64,000 nucleotides of DNA from Nematostella vectensis (taxonomy: Eukaryota; Cnidaria; Anthozoa; Actiniaria; Edwardsiidae), in contig NC_064041.1 in NCBI RefSeq assembly GCF_932526225.1, positions 11,792,815-11,856,814 of the forward strand, in the 5' to 3' direction. Shown here piece by piece: positions 12,401 through 24,400 of this stretch. Every line of letters begins with the position of its first letter. The stretch's first letter is position 1. The notes below the pieces were generated by a model. The model saw only the letters and a program-made list of their open reading frames with translations, ran no database searches and had not been told where the DNA came from. The position numbers were made by a program, and so were the translations under genes.

Positions 12401-15400
12401 TCAATATTATTTGACATTTTCAAAAAAGAGGATAGTTATGCTGACACAAAAATGATTAATGACATGTGTAAATTTTAACCTTTATCTTAATTCATTTATT
12501 CGCTCATTTATTCATTACTTTTTTCTTGATCTTCTTTAAATAGCGTACCTCTTTTTAATCATGTTTTGTATCCAGTATTGTATTAATATTAGTTTTTTTT
12601 CCTCTTTTCTCTATAATAACCAGTACTGCCCTTCACCTACCTGCCTCGACCAGCTTTAGCTATCTGCAGGTAGTGTGCTACTGTAAATATTGTTTTGATA
12701 TAATTAAAGTTGAAGTCTGACCAAGTGTACCTTATGGTTGTGGTAGGAGCCCTTGTTAGGGTGAAGTGTCGCCAGCAGTGCCCTTGTCTGCTGCTGTATG
12801 CAAGGGGGCACTGAGCTAGTCATCAAGGCTGTTGCTACTTCTAACCCTTGCTGCCTGAGACCCTTGTCATCACCAGAGAACACAGAAAACCCGCCATCCA
12901 AAACTTCCAGGAGATGGACAACAAGCCTAAAACAAAATCATTATTGATATTATTAAATTCAGCTCACTCTAAGTGAGTTTAATAACACAATATGTTTTAA
13001 TATGAACACAGGAAAAGAAAGGTCCTTTTCTTGTTGTGATGGAAAACAAGTTCTAAAAAGTGCCATTGCTTACTGTGTTTAAAACATTACTCTAAATAGT
13101 TACACATAAATGTGTACTCAACGAAGTCTGGCAAAGATGACAATCTTAGGCATGCCCCTTTAGTATTGTTTGGTTTTAAAGATGGTAATCATGCTGCCAT
13201 TTCAAGTGCTCTAGCACAATGCTGAGTCATACTAAGGTATTTTGAGGACATCTTGCAGAGGAAGTACTTTTAAATGCATAAAATCAAAGGAGTGGCTGAT
13301 AATGTAGAACTCACTTGTCTGCTGCACTTGCAGGGGCAGATGACGTTACCAGTTCGCTTTCCTGGGCCGCAGCACTCGGTACTCCAGCACCCGGTGTGGC
13401 TTGGAATTCCTCATGAGGATCATCAGGCCAGCCAAATGCCTCCTTGGTCTTGGCATACACCTTTATTGAGTCGACCATGGTCACACCAGATGGGTCAAGA
13501 GACTGTCCGACTGTAGAAGGATAGATTAGTTAAGTTGCAACTCTGGTAGATATTACACGGGGCAGTTTTTCCTGCAACTTGCAAAGCAATGATCACAAAT
13601 AAAAAAAATATAAGTGGCAGAAGCATGTTACATGGCTATTTTTTCTTGTATTAGGGACCTTAATACTTAAGCTGACGGCTAGGACAAAAAATATTCAAAA
13701 AGATGTGTTCACGCTTGGGGTTCAATTCAAGTTGCAATGGGATTAGCAAAACATTAGGGCTAGCAAACAAATCAAAATGAACTAAGGTCCTAGTTTCTTA
13801 AGGTCCCTAATGTTGTGAAAAGTAGAAACCTTTTTTTGCAACCTGGACCCCTGGATCTGCCACTGAGAATTTCATAGTTACACTGCATCACAATGTACCA
13901 GTCATGAACTGATTAACATAGAGGAATCAAAAGGTTTAGCAATAAGTAGCATCTCAACAATGATAGTGACAAAGGGTTTTACCAAACAGTGGTATCTTCT
14001 TGTCAGCAGCGATTGACTCCTCCCTGGTAAATGGTATGTCAAACCATCTGTTCCTGGTCAATGACAGTTGGATGACACGATGGTCAAAGAGTTCCAGGAA
14101 TGAGGGTGCCTTCTCGGATGACTGGCAACCCACAAGTACTCTTAGTCCAACAATCACCATTCCTGGGTTGGTGTTGGTGATCTCTATTGTGAACCCATTT
14201 GGCTATCAATAAAATGAATAAGGCCTTAAATAACCTTGGTAAATACACACAATACACTGGAGTTTAATTATTTTTTTTAAAGATTATAAATAAGGCTCGG
14301 AAATAATATTCTTGTGAAGGCATGTTCGATTGCTAAAAATGATCGCTTAAATAGACATGGAAGTGTTAAAATTCAGACAACTACTTCATAGGAGTTTATT
14401 TGTTTTGTAAAGATTATAAATGAAGCTAGGAAATAATATTTTCGGGAAGAAATGTTCTATTGCTAAAAATATCGCTAAATATGTAAAAGTCGGACAACGT
14501 ATCTTCGCAGGAATTTCTTTGTAGTTGTAAAACATTTTAAATACCTGAAGCTCAGAAAAAATATTTTGGCAAAGGAATGTTCGAATGCTTAACTGTCGCT
14601 TAAATAAAAACGTGGAAGCACAACACATACTTGGGAAAATTACAATACAGAGAAATCTTATATTTCTCTGCTTCCGTCAATATTCACTCCATCAAAACCA
14701 CTTTTCAAATCATTAAATCTTGTAAACATATACGAAATAAATGACTTTCTTATTGGCTGCTTCATGTACAAGCTTACAAGTAAAAATCTACCAAAGGACT
14801 TTGATAACTTCTATGCATATGTACAACATACTATTCATCACCATAATACAAGGGGGCACAGAAAATTGCGGCAACCCCTCAGTAGATCAAATTATGACAA
14901 ATAATCTACTAGGAATAAAGTATCCACAATTTGGAATACTATTCCTGAGTCATTAAAATGTTGTAATCCCTTTAGGCTATTTTAAAAGCAATACAAAAAT
15001 TACATTTTAGAGTGTAACAAGTTTTAGATTTTTCTCCAAATAATCAACCTGTTGTAAATATATTATATGTTTTTTTTCTGCTTGATTGGCATATGTGCTG
15101 TGATACAAGATAACTTAAACTTATTTGTCATGAAATTATACGCTTGTACATGTAGCTAATTTGATACCTTTAATGAAAATATATATGATCCTTTTAGAAA
15201 GGTGGACTATTTGTTAAAGCCAGTTAGGGTTTGTTTAGTCCTCCCACCAATTGTAATAAGAATATATGAATATGACAACAATCATAATTATGGTAAATAA
15301 ATAAAACAAAACAAAACAAAAACATGGTATAAACAAAATAGGGAACATTAAAGGCTACCTGGGGTAATGGATTTCGGCTGACTAGAATATGACAAATACT

Positions 15401-18400
15401 CTTAGTACTTGCCATATATACACCATATATATTTCAATAAATGTTGTCAGTGCAAATGGCGAATGATAATTATATAATATATATTATATATGCTGCCATG
15501 GTCTTACCTTAGTACTTGCTATATACATGCCTGCCGTTGCTAGGCGATGCTTTGCTTGTTGGGCATTGTACACATGTAGGAGGTCTGCCCCGCCCAGCTC
15601 TATGTCATTTAGGGGTTGACAGTGCTCAAAGAAGTCGATTGGAAATCTGACAGAGCTGGACTTGGTCCGAGTCTTTGTAACTTTTTTCTTCTTCACTGGA
15701 CGAAGGGTAGCCAAGGGCCTGGAAACACAATGGAACTTATGTTAACAAATGAATCAAGGCAGTCTTGCTCAGTGTAGCGAGATTAGATGAATTGAGGAAA
15801 ACAAGCAAAACCTAGCACAGTGAAAACGTAGTGTACAATCAGAGGTATTCCAAATATTGCTGGCCTTTGTAGCAGGATATACTTAAATGACAGTAATCAA
15901 ACCATTTCCATAAGTATTGATTTGCTGTCTCACTGTGAGAACAACTCAGATTCTATGTTATATGGTAATCCACACAAGTGACAAATATAATCAGGGGTGT
16001 GTATAAAGAAAAACGCAAGGTCGGTTCCAGAGTAGTATTTCACTGACCAAGGATCAATTAAGTTAGGTCTGGTAATAGGTCACTATTTCTATCCAGGGAC
16101 TTTAGTCAAACTCATCTAGTCACATTGGCAGGGTGGGGTTCGGACCTCTAGAACCCCCCTCTGGACATGTGCCTGAATATATAAAACATACAAATTGCAG
16201 GAAACGAATTGTTGATATTAGCTATCACACATTTCTTCTCAAAATATCAGTCCGACAGGGTGGGGGGAGGGGTTCATTGGAATCCCTGGATCCGCCCCTA
16301 ACAGAGATCAATTCTAAACTGGAAAAAAAAACTATTAAGTGGAAACATCTTAGGGTCCTGACCCCGTACGCAGTTCTGCTCAAGGTTAAACCAATCAGCT
16401 ATCGAGCTATGATTTGGGGCTTGCATGGCGCAGATCTGCGCGGTTTGAGCCAATCAGGCGTTATAGATCTCGGTGACATCAAGGAGGTGTTGACATACAA
16501 TAACCAGACTACTCTGTATGACATAAATATCTGGTTATTACATGTCAACAGAGACTGATAACAGAAAAATGGTGAAAATGTCAATCCAAAGCCAAGACGA
16601 AGTTCTTATGGGAAAGTGTGACTGGAGGAGTAAAACACTGATATCCCACTTTCGTCAACTCGAGTTTACCAACTGAAGTTTGGAATTTGTTAGAATAGGT
16701 AGACAGGTTAATTAGGAGCCCTGTAACAAGTAACAAGAAATGGTTTTGAACAAGGTTTATTTCCCCTGGGAGCTTCTTCAGGGTAAAATAGAAATAGATA
16801 GGGATGCTCGTCGGGAAGTTTGAAAAATTCCCTAAAAAGATACCCGCACACCCAAAATTGCTACCCTATAAAATACTCCAGAAGCAAAAATGATCCCTAA
16901 AATGCATTTTTTGTATCCCATTTCATAACTAAGAATGAATGACAAATTGTCAAAGTATTTTGATTAGAAATCGAAAGTTTTGCAGTAACAGATGGCAAAC
17001 TTGAAAAGTAAAAGTCTTCTAGCTGGGTTTTAGAGTTCTTTTAGACTATGTTTTCTTGAAGCTGTTTGTGGCTGGATATAAAAAAATCGCAATCTCGACG
17101 ACGCTGCCTCCGCAATTCACGATAGTTTCATACCGAATTCAACAATTACCATAAAAACGGTTAAAATGTCTCTGTTGACAAATGTTCCCGGATTCGCCGC
17201 GTATCCGGGATAGTTTGACTTTTTGTAGACCATGTCTTAAAATCAATGTAACTGGCTGAGGAGAGCGCAGAACTGCGCTCTCGTAGATTGTTATCGATTT
17301 GAACACACACAAATTATTTACCGTAATGATTTTTACTCTGCAAATAACTATGCGTTTTATCGGGACAAATGTCCTTGCTTGTTTTTTTGCGTGATAGTAG
17401 CTCAGTAGTAGTCAGTAAATGAAGGTCTAGTTTTGCGTGTTCCTCTATCTACTAAGAAATACCTGAAATATCCTTTTGTGGTAATTCGAGCGTGATATGC
17501 TTAACAAGGTCGCTGACAGAGGGCAGGCCACGGCATATCATGGTTAATAGAATACAAAACCCTTTATTTTAAGAGGGCGGTCTCTTTAACAAGATAATAG
17601 TGTGAGTTCCCGAATGTCGCACTCACAAGTTTGTCGGCATTTTGTGTTATCGGTAGAGCTTGTCACCTGTATACTAAGGCAAGCGCAGAACTGCGCACCA
17701 CGTTCACATACAAAAAATCCGGTTCTTTTATCGCTTTAACATTGAGAGGTCTAGTCCCGAGATCAAAGTAGCAACACTCGTAAAATTCTGCTCTGCGCTA
17801 AGAACCACGTCTCTGTTACCAGTTCACGTTGGTTCCGGTATTGAGCTAAATACGGGATTCGCTGATACATGAGCAGTCCTGCGCGACAGGGAGTGAATAA
17901 TTTTATCATTATTGGCTTATGTAAGCGCAGGACTGCGCTTTGTGTCTTGTGAATTTGTTAGAATAGGTAGACAGGTTAATTAGGAGCCCTGTAACAAGTA
18001 ACAAGAAATGGTTTTGAACAAGGTTTATTTCCCCTGGGAGCTTCTTCAGGGTAAAATAGAAATAGATAGGGATGCTCGTCGGGAAGTTTGAAAAATTCCC
18101 TAAAAAGATACCCGCACACCCAAAATTGCTACCCTATAAAATACTCCAGAAGCAAAAATGATCCCTAAAATGCATTTTTTGTATCCCATTTCATAACTAA
18201 GAATGAATGACAAATTGTCAAAGTATTTTGATTAGAAATCGAAAGTTTTGCAGTAACAGATGGCAAACTTGAAAAGTAAAAGTCTTCTAGCTGGGTTTTA
18301 GAGTTCTTTTAGACTATGTTTTCTTGAAGCTGTTTGTGGCTGGATATAAAAAAATCGCAATCTCGACGACGCTGCCTCCGCAATTCACGATAGTTTTATA

Positions 18401-21400
18401 CCGAATTCAACAATTACCATAAAAACGGTTAAAATGTCTCTGTTGACAAATGTTCCCGGATTCGCCGCGTATCCGGGATAGTTTGACTTTTTGTAGACCA
18501 TGTCTTAAAATCAATGTAACTGGCTGAGGAGAGCGCAGAACTGCGCTCTCGTAGATTGTTATCGATTTGAACACACACAAATTATTTACCGTAATGATTT
18601 TTACTCTGCAAATAACTATGCGTTTTATCGGGACAAATGTCCTTGCTTGTTTTTTTGCGTGATAGTAGCTCAGTAGTAGTCAGTAAATGAAGGTCTAGTT
18701 TTGCGTGTTCCTCTATCTACTAAGAAATACCTGAAATATCCTTTTGTGGTAATTCGAGCGTGATATGCTTAACAAGGTCGCTGACAGAGGGCAGGCCACG
18801 GCATATCATGGTTAATAGAATACAAAACCCTTTATTTTAAGAGGGCGGTCTCTTTAACAAGATAATAGTGTGAGTTCCCGAATGTCGCACTCACAAGTTT
18901 GTCAGCATTTTGTGTTATCGGTAGAGCTTGTCACCTGTATACTAAGGCAAGCGCAGAACTGCGCACCACGTTCACATACAAAAAATCCGGTTCTTTTATC
19001 GCTTTAACATTGAGAGGTCTAGTCCCGAGACCAAAGTAGCAACACTCGTAAAATTCTGCTCTGCGCTAAGAACCACGTCTCTGTTACCAGTTCACGTTGG
19101 TTCCGGTATTGAGCTAAATACGGGATTCGCTGATACATGAGCAGTCCTGCGCGACAGGGAGTGAATAATTTTATCATTATTGGCTTATGTAAGCGCAGGA
19201 CTGCGCTTTGTGTCTTGTGAATTTGTTAGAATAGGTAGACAGGTTAATTAGGAGCCCTGTAACAAGTAACAAGAAATGGTTTTGAACAAGGTTTATTTCC
19301 CCTGGGAGCTTCTTCAGGGTAAAATAGAAATAGATAGGGATGCTCGTCGGGAAGTTTGAAAAATTCCCTAAAAAGATACCCGCACACCCAAAATTGCTAC
19401 CCTATAAAATACTCCAGAAGCAAAAATGATCCCTAAAATGCATTTTTTGTATCCCATTTCATAACTAAGAATGAATGACAAATTGTCAAAGTATTTTGAT
19501 TAGAAATCGAAAGTTTTGCAGTAACAGATGGCAAACTTGAAAAGTAAAAGTCTTCTAGCTGGGTTTTAGAGTTCTTTTAGACTATGTTTTCTTGAAGCTG
19601 TTTGTGGCTGGATATAAAAAAATCGCAATCTCGACGACGCTGCCTCCGCAATTCACGATAGTTTTATACCGAATTCAACAATTACCATAAAAACGGTTAA
19701 AATGTCTCTGTTGACAAATGTTCCCGGATTCGCCGCGTATCCGGGATAGTTTGACTTTTTGTAGACCATGTCTTAAAATCAATGTAACTGGCTGAGGAGA
19801 GCGCAGAACTGCGCTCTCGTAGATTGTTATCGATTTGAACACACACAAATTATTTACCGTAATGATTTTTACTCTGCAAATAACTATGCGTTTTATCGGG
19901 ACAAATGTCCTTGCTTGTTTTTTTGCGTGATAGTAGCTCAGTAGTAGTCAGTAAATGAAGGTCTAGTTTTGCGTGTTCCTCTATCTACTAAGAAATACCT
20001 GAAATATCCTTTTGTGGTAATTCGAGCGTGATATGCTTAACAAGGTCGCTGACAGAGGGCAGGCCACGGCATATCATGGTTAATAGAATACAAAACCCTT
20101 TATTTTAAGAGGGCGGTCTCTTTAACAAGATAATAGTGTGAGTTCCCGAATGTCGCACTCACAAGTTTGTCAGCATTTTGTGTTATCGGTAGAGCTTGTC
20201 ACCTGTATACTAAGGCAAGCGCAGAACTGCGCACCACGTTCACATACAAAAAATCCGGTTCTTTTATCGCTTTAACATTGAGAGGTCTAGTCCCGAGACC
20301 AAAGTAGCAACACTCGTAAAATTCTGCTCTGCGCTAAGAACCACGTCTCTGTTACCAGTTCACGTTGGTTCCGGTATTGAGCTAAATACGGGATTCGCTG
20401 ATACATGAGCAGTCCTGCGCGACAGGGAGTGAATAATTTTATCATTATTGGCTTATGTAAGCGCAGGACTGCGCTTTGTGTCTTGTGACCACTTGCAATG
20501 AAAAGCACTCCAACTCGCGTTGCTTCACGTTATAGCCGGCTTGATCATACTAATGTTATTTTTGATTTGATAAGATAACGGCCGCTTTGCTAACAGTGAA
20601 GTACAAAATATCTTGAAAGATAAGCACAAAACGGTGCAGTCGTGCGCGAAACTCGTAATTAACTCACAAGTTTTCCCGTTTCGCATCACTTTCATAACTA
20701 TAGACATGTTTACTTTTAAACAATATGTTTGATTGAAAATACGAAACTAAGCAGAGTAGATTAACCAAGTGGCAGATACAAGGGCATAGCTGCTCTGCGC
20801 TAGGTAGAAGTTCACATGGGTTCCGATATCACGCTAAATACGGGATTCGCTGATACATGAGCAGTCCTGCGCAACAGGAAGTGAATAATTGTATGATTAT
20901 TGGCTAATGCGAGCGCAGGGCTGCGCTCAAGTTTTGTCGTTTCGCGTTACATTCATAACGAGCACGAAATTTCTCAAAATAAGCGAGTTCTTAACAGATA
21001 ATTGAAAAGTACTCTGGATATAGTGACAAGTTTATTTTTAATCAATATGTTTGAGTTAAAATACGAAACTAAGCCGAGTAGATTAATAAAGTGGCAGGGA
21101 CAAGGGCATAGCTGCTCTGCGCTAGGTAGCAGTTCACGTGGGTTCCGATATCACGCTAAATACGGGATTCGCTGATACATGAGCAGTCCTGCGCAACAGG
21201 AAGTGAATACTTGTATAATTATTGGCTAATACGAGCGTAGGGCTGCGCTCAAGTTTTGCCGTTTCGCGTTACTTTCATAACGAGCCCGAAATTTCTCAAA
21301 ATAAGCGAGTACTTAACAGATAATTGAGAAGTACTCTGGATATAGTGACACGTTCATTTTTAATCAATATGTTCCGATGTTACGCTAAATACGGGATTCG

Positions 21401-24400
21401 CTGATACATGAGCAGTCCTGCGCTAAAGGAAGTGATTAATTGTATCATTATTGGCTAATGCAAGAGCAGGACTGCGCTTTGTGTCTCGTGACCACTTGCA
21501 ATGATAAGCACTCAAACTCGCGTTGCTTCACGTTATAGCAGGCTTGATCATACTAATGTTATTTTTGATTTGATAAGATAACGGCCGCTTTGCTAACAGT
21601 GAAGTACAAAATATCTTGAAAGATAAGCGCAGTCGTGCGCGAAACTCCTAATTAACTCACAAGTTTTCCCGTTTCGCATCACTTTCATAACTATAGACAT
21701 GTTTACTTTTAAACAATATGTTTGATTGAAAATACGAAACTAAGCAGAGTAGATTAACCAAGTGGCAGGTACAAGGGCATAGCTGCTCTGCGCTAGGTAG
21801 CAGTTCACGTGGGTTCCGATATCACGCTAAATACGGGATTCGCTGATACATGAGCAGTCCTGCGCAACAGGAAGTGAATAATTGTATCATTATTGGCTAA
21901 TGCGAGCGCAGGGCTGCGCTCAAGTTTTGCCGTTTCGCGTTACTCTCATAACGAGCCCGAAATTTCTCAAAATAAGCGAGTCCTTAACAGATAATTGAAA
22001 AGTACTCTGGATATAGTGACAAGTTTATTTTTAATCAATATGTTTGAGTTAAAATACGAAACTAAGCCGAGTAGATTAACCAGGTTAATTAACTAGGCGC
22101 TAGGTAGCAGTTCATGTGGGTTACGATATCACGCTAAATACGGGTTCGCTGATACATGAGCAGTCCTGCGCTAAAGGAAGTGAATAATTGTATCATTATT
22201 GGCTAATGCAAGCGCAGGACTGCGCTTTGTGTCTTGTGACCACTTGCAATGATAAGCACTCCAACTCGCGTTGCCTCGCGTTATAGCCGGCTTGATCATT
22301 CCGAGTTTACTGTTAAGCGACCAAAGATGGATATTTGTATGGTTGCATGCGCATTTACAACGAAAGCAAAGTAACAAGTCCGCCGTGGCCGATTAAGGCT
22401 TGCCAAGCTTCCAGTTGAAATTGGAAAATAACGCAAGGACTCTTCTGGGATACAAGGTATTTAAAGAAATATCATAAACTTCGAAAATAAGGAAGGCATT
22501 ATATTGGAGTTAATCGATTAACTCTAAGGAGGAGATACACGAAGGATGTTCCAGTATTTGAGAACACTGTTCTTTTAAGAAAAAAACGCGCCAAAACAAT
22601 ACATTACTTCCTTTGACTAAATACAATAGCTTATTGTATTTAGTCAAAGGAAGGTGTTTTCGTTCAGACTTTCAGAGGTTTTGTTTTACCTTTTGTTTGA
22701 GAATTAACAATAGCTTTGACAACTGTTGACATGTAATAACCAGATATTTATGTCATACAGAGTAGTCTGGTTATTGTATGTCAACACCTCCTTGATGTCA
22801 CCGAGATCTATAACGTCTGATTGGCTCAAACCGCGCAGATCTGCGCCATGCAAACCCCAAATCATAGCTCGATAGCTGATTGGTTTAACCTTGAGCAGAA
22901 CTGCGTACGGGGTCAGGACCCTAAGATGTTTCCACTTAATAGGTTTTTTTTCCAGTTTAGAATTGATCTCTGTTCCCTGTGTTCGCATGGCCCACCTTAT
23001 AGGTAGAAGGGATGGGCTCATCCAGTACCCAGAATGCTCTGCGCTAGCCATGTAGATACGCAGGCTTCCATCCTCACACAGTAGGATCATGGTGGTTCGC
23101 TGCTGCTCCGAGTTACTCACGGCGTGACGAATTGCCACCATATCCTGAGTCTTTGCCTTTGATGAGGCTGCCTTAATCTCTTGAATCTGGTCAAGTAAGA
23201 GGATGAGTAATTAGCCTTTGATGAGGCTGCCTTAATCGCTTGAATCTAGTCAAGAAAGGGGATGAGTAATTGCGTCGTGAGCTTTCCTTGTGTAAGGGTT
23301 TACTCATCATGGAACAATGAGTCTACAAACATCAACAATTTTGAAAGGACCTGAATGAGTAAAGCAAACAACAGTAAAGCATGCAAAGTGTCAATGAGAT
23401 TTTGACATATATTTCTGGTAAAAAAATTGCATGAGCTTGAGGTCCACATTGACCAATTACCTAGATCCCGGTATATGGTATAGGCCTTTCCTTGCCTTTG
23501 AAAGACTCAGTTACAACCTTGAGACCTTGTATTCTTTACATTCTCTATTCACCTTTCTGTTTTATCTTTTCAACGTTTAAAGCAATACATAACCTTAGCC
23601 TTTTGTTCTATCAATACTGTGGCAAAGTGAAATAGTTTAATGCAATATTTCACATACCAGCACTTGGCCTGGCTTAATCATCAGCACCACAGGGGTCCCA
23701 TTGTTATGGGTCATGCTACACACAAGTCCCGGATGCAAGGGGACCTCATTCCACTGGCAAAGTGCGGCCTGGGAGTTTTTGTTGCTCCCTATGGTGCTCT
23801 TGAAGGTGATGGGAAACACTTGGGTGATCTCCTTCTGACCTTTAAGCCATGTTGCCATGTAGGTCTTGCCTAGGGTAATACAACAATTTCTTAGAAGATT
23901 AAAAATTGAAAAGATTAAGAAGAGAGGGTTAAAACATGATCAACACTCGATAATAAACTAAACTTTATATTTCCAAATAAGTAGCATTGGTGTTAGAGTG
24001 CTTACACTAAAACCTAAATAATACTTATTTAGTATCTATTTAGGCACTATCATTCAACCAGGAAAATTTAAGAACTTTTATTGTCTAAAATAGTCACTAA
24101 AAATTAACTATAGTAGCAGTAACTATTTAGATTTTATTTCATTGACATAGTGTAAGCACTCTATTTGTATAAGTTTACCATAAAAAAAGCACCACAATAA
24201 AGTCATAACTTCTTTGAGCACAGCTTTCTTGTAGTGCCAGGGGAATAAACTGGAGCATAACAATTTCAATCAAATCCGGAACAGCTAGTTAGATAACAGG
24301 CCACAGAAACTGACCTTGAGCGTAACTGAAGAACAGTAGCTGCAAGGTGTGCGAGTAATAAACAGATACGCCACCTCCCGCCACAGGACCCCCACTAGCA

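Larger units (their letters stand above)
16300..22974. mobile_element. 6.7 kb non-autonomous DNA transposon with 251-bp TIRs
   Basis: Near-perfect inverted repeats at 16300-16550 and 22724-22974 begin AACAGAGATCAATTCTAAAC. They are flanked by CCCT at 16296-16299 and 22975-22978, a possible 4-bp target duplication. The interior has three 1,268-bp tandem units, then a zone of shorter degenerate repeats (20487-22300) and a near-terminal hairpin. No transposase ORF is present, so mobility would need an enzyme from elsewhere. It lies wholly in UBR4 intron 34. Superfamily not assigned; the long TIRs suggest a foldback-like element. Confidence 0.88.

Noticed and set aside
15394-15535. Another exon-end duplication at UBR4 exon 35 (CTTAGTACTTGCCATATATAC)
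   Set aside because: The match is short (about 20 bp) and lies in AT-rich sequence, so chance cannot be excluded. Left out of the main list.
16133-16558. 141-codon ORF, mirrored by a 145-codon ORF at 22704-23141
   Set aside because: They are the two arms of the 251-bp TIR read in the same sense. The second also runs into UBR4 exon 34.
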